Shown: positions 7,183-15,995, numbered from the stretch's first letter. The stretch is DNA of 64,000 nt from Streptomyces antarcticus (GCF_026627255.1 NZ_JAPNLM010000008.1:124001-188000); one strand, 5' to 3'. Numbers and translations are program-made. Notes: generated by a model from the sequence alone, not told the origin.

Positions 7183-8262
7183 ATGGATCTGCCGGTCATG
7201 CCGCCCGTGAAGCCGATGCTCGCCAAGTCCATGGCCAGGATTCCGCCCGGCATGCAGTACGAGGCGAAGTGGGACGGCTTCCGCGCCATCGTCCACCGTG
7301 ACGGCGACGAGGTCGAGATCGGCAGCCGAACGGGCAAGACGCTGACCCGGTACTTCCCCGAGCTGGTGACGGCCCTGAAGGAGAACCTGCCCGCCCGCTG
7401 CGTCGTGGACGGCGAGATCGTGATCGTTCAGGGCGGGCGGCTCGACTTCGACCGGCTGACCGAGCGGATCCACCCCGCCGCCTCGCGCGTGAAGCTCCTC
7501 GCGGAGACGACACCGGCCGCCTTCGTCGCCTTCGATCTGCTCGCGCTCGGTGACGAGGCGCTCCTCGACACCCCGCTCGCCGAACGCCGGACCACACTCG
7601 CCCAGGCACTCTCCACCTCTCGGCCCCCCGTTCACCTCGCGCCCGCGACCACCGACCCCGCGCTGGCGCAGGAGTGGTTCGAGCGGTTCGAAGGCGCCGG
7701 GCTCGACGGGGTGGTCGCGAAACCCCTCGATCTCCCCTACCGGCCCGACGCCAGGATCATGTTCAAGATCAAGCACGAGCGTACGGCCGACGTCGTCCTC
7801 GCGGGTTTTCGTTTCCACAAGAGCGGTCCGATTGTCGGATCGCTCCTGCTCGGCCTCCACGACGCGCACGGCGTCCTCCAGCACGTGGGCGTCTGCGCCG
7901 CCTTCCCCATGAAACGCCGCGCCGAGCTGATCGAGGAGCTCGAACCGCTGCGCATGCCCGACCCCGAGGAACACCCCTGGGCCTCGTGGGCCGAGGAATC
8001 CGCCCACGAGAGCGCCCGGTTGCCCGGCGCGCAGAGCCGCTGGACCGGCAAGAAGGACCTGTCATGGGTGCCGCTGCGCCCCGAGCGGGTGATCGAGGTC
8101 AAGTACGACCACATGGAGGGCGACCGCTTCCGGCACACGGCCCAGTTCCGCCGGTGGCGGCCCGACCGGCTGCCGGAGAGCTGTACGTACGGGCAGCTGG
8201 AGGAGGTCGTCCGCTACGACCTCGCCGAGGTGCTCGGCCCGCCGCCGGCCACCACCGGGTGA
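7183..8262 (+). CDS. ATP-dependent DNA ligase (LigC/LigD ligase-domain type)
   Basis: A 359-residue ligase that seals nicks through an enzyme-AMP intermediate. The adenylated lysine is K29 in YEAKWDGFRAI. Other nucleotidyltransferase motifs are visible: SRTGKTLTRYFPEL, VVDGEIVI, FVAFDLLALG, LDGVVAKP and RIMFKIKHERTADVVLAGF. The OB-fold C-terminal domain follows (VIEVKYDHMEGDRFRHTAQFRRWRPD). GGAG lies just upstream of ATG 7183. It diverges from the polymerase-domain gene; together they supply two of the three functions of a full LigD. Confidence 0.93.
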   Translation: MDLPVMPPVKPMLAKSMARIPPGMQYEAKWDGFRAIVHRDGDEVEIGSRTGKTLTRYFPELVTALKENLPARCVVDGEIVIVQGGRLDFDRLTERIHPAASRVKLLAETTPAAFVAFDLLALGDEALLDTPLAERRTTLAQALSTSRPPVHLAPATTDPALAQEWFERFEGAGLDGVVAKPLDLPYRPDARIMFKIKHERTADVVLAGFRFHKSGPIVGSLLLGLHDAHGVLQHVGVCAAFPMKRRAELIEELEPLRMPDPEEHPWASWAEESAHESARLPGAQSRWTGKKDLSWVPLRPERVIEVKYDHMEGDRFRHTAQFRRWRPDRLPESCTYGQLEEVVRYDLAEVLGPPPATTG

Positions 8263-8337
8263 CCTCGGACGGACTGCGACCCGTCCGGCCCCGTCCCGGC
8301 GCGCCCCGCCCCGACGCGCCCCGTCCCCGTCCCCGCC

Positions 8338-9777
8338 TCACCCCGAGGTGAGCTTCTCCCACTCCGCCCGGTCCGGCCCCACCTCGTTCGGCGCGTAGTC
8401 CGGCCGCGCCGCCAGCCACCGCGCCACCCGGGCCCGGATCTCCGGGTTCGCGTACGCCCGCTCCGGCGGGTCGGCCAGGTGGCGGACCCTGGCCCGCGCC
8501 CGCATCACCTCCGGGTCCTCCAGGGCGCAGGCGAACAGCGCGGCCACCTCCCGCGCAGTCCCCGTACGCCCGGCCCGGGTCGCGAAGCGCTCCCCGATGG
8601 CCGAGTCGGCGACCACCTGGAAGTCGAACCACGGCTTCAGCGTGCGGACGGCCCAGTCGTGGTGCTCGGCGGCGAACCGCTCCGATCCCGGATCCCGGTG
8701 CGCCGTACGGGCCACCCTGCGCGCGGCCCAGAGGGCGAGCGAGGTGCCCTGCCCGAGGGTCGGGTTGGTGTGCGCGACGGCGTCCCCGACCGGCACCAGC
8801 CCGCTGGCCACGGGGCCCAGCTCGTCGACGAGCGCGCTCCACCGGTTGTCCAGGCTCGCGGTGGCCAGTACCTCCGACAGGGGTTCGGCGCCCAGCTCCA
8901 GCCAGGCCCCGCCCGGCGGGAAGGCGCGGGCGGCGGCCTCGAACACGTCGGGATCGCGCAGGGCCGAGCGGGTGGCGTCGGCGGTGTGCACGAACAGCGT
9001 CACCGCGAAGACCCCGTTGTCCGCCGGGAAGACCGCGCACCCGGCGAAGGAGCCGCCGGTCACTGCCCAGGGCCGGCGCGGCCCCTCCGGCATCCCCTCG
9101 GGCAGCCGGTACCAGCGGCAGAAGTACGCGAGCCCCGTGCGATGCCGTTCCACCACCGGTGGCCGGCAGCCCGCCGCGGCGAGCCGGCGCTCGGTGCCGC
9201 CGCGCCGGCCGCCCGCGTCCACGACGAGGTCCCCCGTGTAGCTCCCGGCCTCGGTGGTCACACCCGTCACGCGGACGCACACGCCCGGGACCGGGTCAGG
9301 GTCCGGGTCCCCACCCGCGCCCCGCTCCGCGGCCCCGGGGGCCGTCGTCAGCCCGGTGACGGGCTCCCCGTACCGCACGACGACCCCCGGTTCGGCGCGC
9401 AGCGAGGTGCTCAGCGCGCTTTCCAGGACGATGCGCCGGGCCTGGAGCATGACGATGTCCTCGTCGCCGGGGCGCGCGGGCGGACGCTCGTCGAACCAGT
9501 CCAGCTCGTGGCGTTCGCGGGCCCCGAGCCGGAGCATCTCCTCGTACACGTCGGGCAGGTCGTCCCGCAGGACGTTGCGCGCGGCGCCGAGCAGCGCGTG
9601 CGGCTGGCTCGCCTGGGGGACGGTCGGCCGCCGCCAGCCGAAGAAGTCACGGTCAAGGGCGGTGCCGGGGGCGCGGGTGTCACGCTCGAAGAGCTCGGCG
9701 CTGTGCCCCTGCCGCGCGGCGAGCAGGGCCGTGGCCAGACCGCCGACCCCTCCGCCGATGACCAGCACATGTGCCAT
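8338..9777 (-). CDS. FAD-dependent monooxygenase-like oxidoreductase
   Basis: A 479-residue flavoprotein with an N-terminal dinucleotide fold (VLVIGGGVGGLATALLAARQGH, ending in Glu-Leu-Phe-Glu that would bind the FAD ribose) and the late FAD motif GLVPVGDAVAHTNPTLGQGTSLAL. These are the two hallmarks of group A aromatic hydroxylase-like enzymes; an intermediate GDLVVDAGGRR matches the DG motif. The substrate is unknown. No signal peptide is seen. Its neighbour on the same strand is another flavin oxidoreductase, but 92 bases and a possible separate promoter lie between them, so an operon is uncertain. Confidence 0.85.
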   Translation of the reverse strand: MAHVLVIGGGVGGLATALLAARQGHSAELFERDTRAPGTALDRDFFGWRRPTVPQASQPHALLGAARNVLRDDLPDVYEEMLRLGARERHELDWFDERPPARPGDEDIVMLQARRIVLESALSTSLRAEPGVVVRYGEPVTGLTTAPGAAERGAGGDPDPDPVPGVCVRVTGVTTEAGSYTGDLVVDAGGRRGGTERRLAAAGCRPPVVERHRTGLAYFCRWYRLPEGMPEGPRRPWAVTGGSFAGCAVFPADNGVFAVTLFVHTADATRSALRDPDVFEAAARAFPPGGAWLELGAEPLSEVLATASLDNRWSALVDELGPVASGLVPVGDAVAHTNPTLGQGTSLALWAARRVARTAHRDPGSERFAAEHHDWAVRTLKPWFDFQVVADSAIGERFATRAGRTGTAREVAALFACALEDPEVMRARARVRHLADPPERAYANPEIRARVARWLAARPDYAPNEVGPDRAEWEKLTSG

Positions 9778-9869
9778 TGCGCCCCCTCGAGTCGATGAAC
9801 CGTACGACGATCACACCGCTCAAGCCTGCACGAACGACACCCGACCGAAACCAGCACGGTTGTCCGACA

Positions 9870-10991
9870 TCAGTTCGTACGTCCGACCGCGCCACTCCGC
9901 CGTGCCCGCCGGTCCTCCGCCGCCCGCCGGAACTCCAGCGCCCGCCACGTCTGCGCCTCGATCAGGTCGGTGTTGATGGCCACCGCGGCCCGCACACCGT
10001 GGGCGGCAGCGCCCGCGAGCTTCTCCAGCGGAGCCGCCACGTTGCCCGCGACCCAGACTCCCGCGAGCGCGGTGGCCCCCGTGGCCGGATCGGAAGCGAC
10101 ACTGGTTCCGACCACCCGACCGTCCCGCGCCACGGGGTCCGCGGACAGCCCGAGACTGTTCAGGACGCCGGACCGGGCGGCGGAGACCGGCGCCACCACG
10201 AGGGCCCGGCACGCGGCGGAGCTCCCGTCGGCCAGCGTCACCCCCGTCAGCCGGTCGTCGTCGACGACGAGGCCGGTCACCTCACCCTCGACGACCTCGA
10301 CGCCCCGGGCGGCCAGCAGCTCCCGGTCCTCGGCGGTCGGCGGCCAGGTGTGCGCGAGCAGGGTGATCCGCTCGCTCCACTGCCGCCAGAGCACCGCCTG
10401 GCGCACCGCCGACGGGCCGTCCGCCAGTACCGCGAGCGGCTGGTCCCGGACCTCCCAGCCGTGGCAGTACGGGCAGTGCAGCACGTCCCGCCCCCACCGC
10501 GCCCCGAGCCCCGGCAGCGCCGGAAGCTCGTCCACCAGGCCGGTGGCGACCAGCAGCCGCCCGGCGCGGACCGTGGAGCCGTCCCCGCAGCGGACCAGGA
10601 AGCCCCCGTCGGGCAGCCGGTCGGCGGCGACGGCCGTGCCGGACCGGATCCGCCCGCCGTAGCCGGCCACCTCCGTCCGGCCCCGTTCGAGCAGATCGGC
10701 GGGGCTCGCGCCGTCGTGCCCGAGGTAGCCGTGCAGGTGCGCGGCGGGCCCGTTGCGGGGGCTGCCCGAGTCGATGACCAGTACCGAACGGCGCGCGCGG
10801 ACCAGGGTGAGCGCCCCGGCGAGCCCGGCGGCGCCGCCACCCACGACGACCACTTCGTACCGCTCGGCCTGATCCGGCTGATCCGGCCTATCGGGTCGAT
10901 CGGGTCGATCGGGTCGATCGGGTCGATCGGGTCGATCGGACTGCTCGGCGCCGACGGCCCGGCCCGTCGGCGCAACGTGTTCTTCGTCCAT
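9870..10991 (-). CDS. Thioredoxin-reductase-like FAD/NAD(P) oxidoreductase
   Basis: A 373-residue class II pyridine-nucleotide disulfide oxidoreductase. It has an FAD-binding start VVVVGGGAAGLAGALTLVRAR, a redox CxxC in HCPYCHGWE, an NAD(P) region near SAVRQAVLW and a C-terminal GVWVAGNV motif. Upstream of the FAD fold is a 35-residue leader made largely of Asp-Arg-Pro repeats encoded by a 9-bp DNA repeat, absent from ordinary thioredoxin reductases. No thioredoxin gene is adjacent. It diverges from an XRE-cupin regulator across an operator-like palindrome, an arrangement seen repeatedly in actinobacteria. The ATG at 10991 has no clear ribosome site, so the start could be wrong. Confidence 0.85.
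   Translation of the reverse strand: MDEEHVAPTGRAVGAEQSDRPDRPDRPDRPDRPDRPDQPDQAERYEVVVVGGGAAGLAGALTLVRARRSVLVIDSGSPRNGPAAHLHGYLGHDGASPADLLERGRTEVAGYGGRIRSGTAVAADRLPDGGFLVRCGDGSTVRAGRLLVATGLVDELPALPGLGARWGRDVLHCPYCHGWEVRDQPLAVLADGPSAVRQAVLWRQWSERITLLAHTWPPTAEDRELLAARGVEVVEGEVTGLVVDDDRLTGVTLADGSSAACRALVVAPVSAARSGVLNSLGLSADPVARDGRVVGTSVASDPATGATALAGVWVAGNVAAPLEKLAGAAAHGVRAAVAINTDLIEAQTWRALEFRRAAEDRRARRSGAVGRTN
10871..10942. repeat. 9-bp tandem repeat coding for Asp-Arg-Pro units
   Basis: Eight 9-bp units, gatcgggtc and close variants (gatccggct at the left end), run head to tail inside the thioredoxin-reductase-like gene. They stay in frame and encode DRP/DQP repeats before the FAD-binding domain. 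The right-hand units are nearly identical, suggesting recent slippage expansion. Confidence 0.9.
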
Positions 10992-11020
10992 ACCGCGAGC
11001 GTGCGCCGACGCGCGCCCGC

Positions 11021-11048
11021 TTGACAAATGATGTTGCCGATGCGGCAA
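11021..11048. promoter_or_regulatory. Promoter box and palindromic operator between oxidoreductase and XRE-cupin gene
   Basis: TTGACA, a perfect -35 hexamer, lies at 11021-11026. TTGCCG and CGGCAA flank three bases at 11034-11048, forming a palindrome that would sit between the -35 box and the ATG at 11057. Its position fits autoregulation by the XRE-cupin protein and repression of the divergent oxidoreductase. Confidence 0.6.
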
Positions 11049-11056
11049 ATGGAGCC

Positions 11057-11674
11057 ATGGCCACCGAAGCCCAGGACCAGGAACTCGCGGGCGTGCTCAG
11101 CGCCGTGGGGCCCCGGCTGCGCGCCCTGCGCCGTCTGCGCGGCACCACGCTGGCCCAGCTCAGCGAGGCCACCGGAATCTCCCTCTCCACCCTCTCCCGG
11201 CTGGAGTCCGGCGGGCGACGGCCCACCCTCGAACTGCTGCTCCCCCTCGCGCGGGCTCACCGCGTGGCGCTCGACGAGCTGGTCGGCGCCCCGGAGACGG
11301 GCGATCCCCGCGTCCGCCCCCGGCCGTTCGTCCGGCACGGGACCACCTACGTGCCGCTGACCCGCAACCTCGGCGGCCTGCACGCCTTCAAGCAGATCCT
11401 GCCGGCCACCGAGGGCCCGGCGCCGGAGCCCGAGTTCGGCGTGCACGAGGGGTACGAGTGGCTGTACGTGCTCTCCGGGCGCCTGCGGCTGCTGCTGGGC
11501 GAGTACGACCTCGTCCTGGGCCCCGGCGAGGCCGCCGAGTTCGACACCCGCACCCCGCACGCCTTCGTCAACGCGGGTCCGCGGCCCGCCGAGTTCCTCA
11601 GCCTCTTCGGTCCGCAGGGCGAGCGGATGCACGTCCGCGCCAGGCCCACCACCCCGACGGAAGGACGCCCATGA
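11057..11674 (+). CDS. XRE-family regulator with cupin sensor domain
   Basis: A 205-residue two-domain regulator. Residues 15-75 form an XRE helix-turn-helix (LRALRRLRGTTLAQLSEATGISLSTLSRLE, then GGRRPTLELLLPLARA). Residues 110-190 form a cupin barrel (HEGYEWLYVLSGRLRLLLGEYDLVLGPGEAAEFD, then PHAFVNAGPRPAEFLSLF). Such proteins usually repress neighbouring metabolic genes in response to a small ligand bound in the cupin. GGAG is four bases before the ATG. The following Nudix gene overlaps its stop by four bases, and the thioredoxin-reductase-like gene diverges across a shared operator, so all three are probably one regulatory unit. Confidence 0.9.
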   Translation: MATEAQDQELAGVLSAVGPRLRALRRLRGTTLAQLSEATGISLSTLSRLESGGRRPTLELLLPLARAHRVALDELVGAPETGDPRVRPRPFVRHGTTYVPLTRNLGGLHAFKQILPATEGPAPEPEFGVHEGYEWLYVLSGRLRLLLGEYDLVLGPGEAAEFDTRTPHAFVNAGPRPAEFLSLFGPQGERMHVRARPTTPTEGRP

Positions 11675-12252
11675 GCACCGCCGACGAGCACCCCGAGTCC
11701 CAAGAGCACCGTGCGCATCCCGAGCACCCCGAGCACCCCAACCACCTCCGGGGCCCCGAAGCCGGACCCTCCCCGCACCACCAGCGTGCCGCCCCGCGGC
11801 CCAACGCCGTCGTCGGCGTCGGGCTGGTCGTGGTCGGCGAGGACGGCCGGGTGCTGCTCGGCCAGGCGCACGACGGACACTGGGAGCTGCCGGGCGGCAA
11901 GGTCGACCCCGGGGAGGGCTTCGAGCAGGCGGCCGCCCGGGAGCTCGCCGAGGAGACGGACCTGCGCGTGGCCCCCGAGGGGGTGCGCGTGCTCGCGGTC
12001 CGGATCGACGACGCGTCCGGCACGACCCGGCTGACGGCCGCCGCCGTGACCACCACCGCCCGGGGCGTCCCGGCCGTGACCGAGCCCGACAAGATCGTCC
12101 GCTGGCGGTGGTTCGCCCCCGCCGAGATCCCCACCTCCCTCTACGCCCCCTCGGCGGCAGTCCTGCGCACCTGGCGACCGGAGCTGACGGCGCTGCCGCG
12201 CGTGCCCGCGTACGACTACCCGCTCCGGGCGCAGACCCCGGACACGGCCTGA
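11671..12252 (+). CDS. Nudix hydrolase
   Basis: A 193-residue protein coupled to the XRE-cupin gene by an ATGA overlap, with GGAAGGA upstream. After a 45-residue His/Pro/Glu-rich leader, the Nudix fold begins at AVVGVGLVVVGEDGRVLLGQ. The Nudix box reads GGKVDPGEGFEQAAARELAEETDL, with all catalytic Glu residues and Asp in place of the usual final Gly. The tail WFAPAEIPTSLYAPSAAVL is typical of MutT/NUDT-like nucleotide pyrophosphatases. The substrate is unknown. Linkage to a redox enzyme suggests damaged nucleotides or NAD-type cofactors, which is inference. Confidence 0.88.
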   Translation: MSTADEHPESQEHRAHPEHPEHPNHLRGPEAGPSPHHQRAAPRPNAVVGVGLVVVGEDGRVLLGQAHDGHWELPGGKVDPGEGFEQAAARELAEETDLRVAPEGVRVLAVRIDDASGTTRLTAAAVTTTARGVPAVTEPDKIVRWRWFAPAEIPTSLYAPSAAVLRTWRPELTALPRVPAYDYPLRAQTPDTA

Positions 12253-12310
12253 ACCCCGGAATCCCGGAAAGCCGAAGCCCCGAAGCAAGGAACCCCCCGC
12301 CCCGCCCCCG

Positions 12311-14386
12311 CTACCCCCGCAGCGCCGCCCTCGGCGCGAAGTTCCCGTCGCCCAGGTCCTCCGCCAGCAGCCGCTTGGCAATCGCGTCCGCCGCCACCCG
12401 CAGCTCCGCGCTCCGCGGCCGGCCCCGGTCCTTCTCCAGCTGGTCGCCGAGCCAGCCGGCCCACGCCGCGGAGATGACGTCGGCCTCCCGCCTGCCGGCC
12501 GGGGTGAGCGTGAAGAAGGATCCCTCGCGGCTGAGGAAGCCCTCCTCCGTCATCCGGTCGAAGACCGGGAGCAGGACCTCCGGCGGCAGTGACCTGCGTC
12601 CCGCCATCAGGCCGAGGCTGGCGTACCCGACCGTCCGGGTCATCAGGTCGACCTGCATGACCACCCACGCGCCCGCCATGTCGAGCCGGGTGTCGGAGGC
12701 GTGGACGATCCCGCGCGCCGTGTCCGGCCCCATGGTCCGTACGAGCTTGCCGACCGCCAGCTCCAGCAGTTTGGCGGAGTCCCCGGAGGCTGTGGCCGGC
12801 GAGCCGAAGCCGTCGCCCATGTCGGTGGATCCGGCCCGGGCGGTGTCGCGCAGGTGCACCTGCTTGAGGAAGAGCGCGACGACGAATCCGACCGCCGCCA
12901 CCGGCACCGTCCACAGGAACACCGTCTGGAGGCTTTGCGTGTACGCGCCGATGACCGGACCGGCGGCCGCCGGGTCGAGCCCGTGCACGCCTTCCGGGCT
13001 CTGTGCGGCGGCGCCCAGCCGCGCCGGGTCGGTCCCGGTGGCGCGGGCCGCCTCCGCGACGGCCTTCTCCAGCGCGGGCTCCAGGGTGTTGGCGTAGATC
13101 GTGCCGAAGACGGCGGTCCCGAAGGCGCTGCCGAGGGTGCGGAAGAAGGTGACGCCCGAGGTGGCCGTGCCGAGGTCGGCGTAGTCGACGGTGTTCTGCA
13201 CGGCGATCGTGAGGACCTGCATGGACAGGCCGATCCCGACGCCGAGGACGAACATGTACGTCGATTCCAGCCAGACGCCGGTCTGCGGGCCCATCAGGGA
13301 CAGCAGGTAGAGGCCGACGCCCATGACGAGGCTGCCGACGATCGGGAAGATCCGGTACCGGCCGGTCTTGCTCACGACGTTGCCGCTGAAGACGGAAGCG
13401 ATCAGCAGGCCGATGACCAGCGGCAGGGTCCGTACACCGGAGACGGTGGCCGAGTCCCCGTCCACGTACTGGAGGTACGTCGGGAGGAAGGTCATCGCGC
13501 CCAGCATCGCGAAGCCGACGACGAAGCTGAGCACCGAGCAGACCGAGAAGACGGGGTTGCGGAACAGCCGCATGGGCAGCATCGGTTCGGCCGCCCGGGT
13601 CTCGACCAGGCAGAACAGGGCGAGGGCGAGGACGCCGCCCGCGAACAGCCCGATGATCACGGGCGAGCCCCACGCGTACTCGTTGCCGCCCCAGCTGGTG
13701 CCCAGGATCAGGGCGCTGGCTCCGATCGCGACGAGCGCGATGCCCAGGTAGTCGATCACCGGGCGTCCGGCCGCGCGCACGGACGGGATGGTCTTGGCTG
13801 CCGCGACCACCACGAGGATCGCGATCGGGACGTTGACGTAGAAGCACCAGCGCCAGCTGAGGTGGTCGGTGAAGAGTCCGCCGAGCAGCGGTCCGATCAC
13901 GGTCGCGACGCCGAAGACGGCGCCGATGGCGCCCTGGTACTTGCCGCGTTCGCGCAGCGGGACCACGTCGGCGATGAGCGCCATCGAGGTGACCATCAGC
14001 CCGCCGGCGCCGATGCCCTGCACGCCCCGCCACAGGATGAGCAGGGTCATGTTGCCGGCGAGTCCGCACAGGAAGGAGCCGGTGATGAAGATGACCGCGG
14101 AGACCTGGAAGATCAGTTTCCGGCCGAAGAGGTCGCCGAACTTGCCGACCAGCACCGTCGCGACGGTCTCCGCGAGGAGGTAGGCGGTCACCACCCACGA
14201 CATGTGGGCCGCGCCGCCGAGGTCCGCCACGATCGTGGGCAGCGCGGTGCCCACGATGGTCTGGTCGAGGGCCGCCAGCAGCACGCCGAGCATGATGGTG
14301 CCGAAGATGACATTGCGCCGCCGCCGGTCGAGCACGGGTGGCGCCGCGGCTGCGGCGGGGGCTGTGGTCACATCTCGCACTTTCAC
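12311..14386 (-). CDS. MFS drug:proton antiporter (DHA2) with C-terminal winged-helix domain
   Basis: A 691-residue protein. The first about 530 residues are a 14-helix DHA2 exporter, with GALDQTIV-type motif D1 (AALDQTIVGTALPTI), motif A (GKFGDLFGRKLIF), motif C (GPLLGGLFTD) and QNTVDYADLGTATSGVTFFRTLGSAFG. About 150 extra residues follow. They include LPPEVLLPVFDRMTEEGFLSR, then FFTLTPAGRREADVI, the helix-wing pattern of MarR-type winged helices. The GTG at 14386 is preferred because GGGGG lies five bases before it. Alone on its strand, it may export toxic compounds; no dedicated regulator is next to it. Confidence 0.87.
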   Translation of the reverse strand: MKVRDVTTAPAAAAAPPVLDRRRRNVIFGTIMLGVLLAALDQTIVGTALPTIVADLGGAAHMSWVVTAYLLAETVATVLVGKFGDLFGRKLIFQVSAVIFITGSFLCGLAGNMTLLILWRGVQGIGAGGLMVTSMALIADVVPLRERGKYQGAIGAVFGVATVIGPLLGGLFTDHLSWRWCFYVNVPIAILVVVAAAKTIPSVRAAGRPVIDYLGIALVAIGASALILGTSWGGNEYAWGSPVIIGLFAGGVLALALFCLVETRAAEPMLPMRLFRNPVFSVCSVLSFVVGFAMLGAMTFLPTYLQYVDGDSATVSGVRTLPLVIGLLIASVFSGNVVSKTGRYRIFPIVGSLVMGVGLYLLSLMGPQTGVWLESTYMFVLGVGIGLSMQVLTIAVQNTVDYADLGTATSGVTFFRTLGSAFGTAVFGTIYANTLEPALEKAVAEAARATGTDPARLGAAAQSPEGVHGLDPAAAGPVIGAYTQSLQTVFLWTVPVAAVGFVVALFLKQVHLRDTARAGSTDMGDGFGSPATASGDSAKLLELAVGKLVRTMGPDTARGIVHASDTRLDMAGAWVVMQVDLMTRTVGYASLGLMAGRRSLPPEVLLPVFDRMTEEGFLSREGSFFTLTPAGRREADVISAAWAGWLGDQLEKDRGRPRSAELRVAADAIAKRLLAEDLGDGNFAPRAALRG

Positions 14387-14458
14387 AGCGCCCCCGGCGC
14401 CCCGCATGCGGCAAGCCGCCGTACGGGTGAGGCCGCGTCCCTCCCCCGCGGGCGGGCG

Positions 14459-15814
14459 TCAGCGCAGGTAGGCCAGGCCCGGGTGGACCGCCGCGTACGC
14501 GTCCACGAGCCGCCGGGCCACCCCGACCGAGTCCACCAGGGGATGCAGGGCGAAGGCCTTCACGGCCGCAGCCCGCGAACCGCCCGCCGCGGCCTCCAGG
14601 ACCTCCCGCTCGACGGCCTTGACCGCCGTCACCAGGCCGACCGCGTGGAGCGGCAGCGGGGTGACGCCGACCGGGTGGGCGCCGTTCGCGTCGACCAGGC
14701 AGGGCACCTCGATCACGGCCTCGGCGTCCAGGACGCGGAGCGTGGAGCCGTTGCGGACGTTGAGGATGAGCGTGGCGCGGTCGTCGCGGGCGATGGCCCG
14801 CATCAGGGCGAGGGCGACCTTCTCGTAGCCGCCGGACTCCAGGTCGCTCTCGTCGCGCTCGCCGACGCCGGCCGCCTCGCGGTTCTCGGCCATGTACGTG
14901 GCCTCGCGCTCGGCCCTGGTGCGGTCCCAGGCGGCGAGCGCGGCTCCGGCGCTCTGCCCGGTCCGGCCGGCCTCGGCGTAGAAGCCGCGCTGCTGGTCCC
15001 GCAGGAAGGCGCCGCGGGTCTGCTTGGCCTCCTGGTAGGCCCGAACGGTGTCACGGTTGAAGTAGTAGTAGTGCAGGTACTCGTTGGGGACGGCGCCGAG
15101 GGCGCGCAGCCACTCGGCGCCGAAGAGCCGGCCCTCCTCGAAGGACTCCAGGGCCTCGGTGTCGGCCAGCAGCCGCGGCAGTTCGTCGCGGCCGGCGACG
15201 TGCAGCCCGCGCACCCAGCCGAGGTGGTTGAGCCCGACGTAGTCGATCCAGGCCTCCTGCGGGCGGGCTCCGAGCAGCCGGGCGAGTCGCCGGCCGAGGC
15301 CCACGGGCGAGTCGCAGATGCCGATCACCCGCTCGCCGAGCTCCTCGGCCATGGCCTCGGTGACCAGCCCGGCCGGGTTGGTGAAGTTGATGACCCACGC
15401 CTCCGGGGCCACGCGGGCGATCTCGCGCGCGATCTCCCGGGCCACCGGCACGGTCCGCAGGCCGTACGCGATCCCGCCCGCGCCCACCGTCTCCTGGCCC
15501 AGCACTCCCTCGGCCAGGGCGATCCGCTCGTCCGCGGCGCGCCCCTCCAGGCCGCCGACGCGGATGGCCGAGAACACGAAGTCGGCGCCGCGCAGGGCCT
15601 CGTCGAGGTCGCGCGTCGCCGTGACGGCGGGGGCGTCCGGCACTCCGGCGGCCGCGGCCTGGCCGGCGAGGACACGGGTCATGGCGGCGAGCCGGCCGGG
15701 GTCGTCGTCGTAGAGCGTCACGTGGGAGACCCGGCCCTCGGCGTGGTCGCCGAGCAGTGCGCCGTAGACGAGCGGTACCCGGAACCCGCCTCCTCCGAGG
15801 ATCGTCAGCCGCAC
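14459..15814 (-). CDS. Family 4 glycosidase (6-phospho-beta-glucosidase type)
   Basis: A 451-residue GH4 enzyme, the family that hydrolyses glycosides by an NAD- and Mn-dependent oxidation-elimination route. Visible are the dinucleotide start LTILGGGGFRVPLVYGALL, VGGLEGRAADE, NFTNPAGLVTEA, the metal-site Cys in ICDSPVGLGRRLA, and NHLGWVRGL with its His. GH4 members annotated as 6-phospho-beta-glucosidase share this layout, but the 6-phospho preference cannot be proved here and no PTS genes are adjacent. GTG 15814 (VRLTILGG) is chosen as start; a GTG at 15832 is the alternative. Confidence 0.88.
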   Translation of the reverse strand: MRLTILGGGGFRVPLVYGALLGDHAEGRVSHVTLYDDDPGRLAAMTRVLAGQAAAAGVPDAPAVTATRDLDEALRGADFVFSAIRVGGLEGRAADERIALAEGVLGQETVGAGGIAYGLRTVPVAREIAREIARVAPEAWVINFTNPAGLVTEAMAEELGERVIGICDSPVGLGRRLARLLGARPQEAWIDYVGLNHLGWVRGLHVAGRDELPRLLADTEALESFEEGRLFGAEWLRALGAVPNEYLHYYYFNRDTVRAYQEAKQTRGAFLRDQQRGFYAEAGRTGQSAGAALAAWDRTRAEREATYMAENREAAGVGERDESDLESGGYEKVALALMRAIARDDRATLILNVRNGSTLRVLDAEAVIEVPCLVDANGAHPVGVTPLPLHAVGLVTAVKAVEREVLEAAAGGSRAAAVKAFALHPLVDSVGVARRLVDAYAAVHPGLAYLR

Positions 15815-15995
15815 GTCCGAACCGCCCTTCACCCGTAGCCGTACCGCGCCGGACCCGGGGGTGTCGTCGCGCCCGCTCCTGCCCCGCGGGCGAACGGAAC
15901 GACCGGGACTGCGCCTCCGGGCGCGGCCGGTGCCACGATCCGTGGCATCCCCGCCGCGCGGACGCGCCGCGGGGACACCAGTCTGCCCGGGCCGG

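Noticed and set aside
8338..10991. A natural-product cluster built around the two flavin oxidoreductases
   Set aside because: No synthase, carrier protein or precursor peptide gene is nearby; the neighbours are regulators, a Nudix enzyme and DNA-repair genes.
12701..15838. A 1045-codon open frame on the plus strand
   Set aside because: It is the antisense shadow of the DHA2 exporter and GH4 genes, which show clear family motifs on the minus strand; high GC leaves few stops in such frames.
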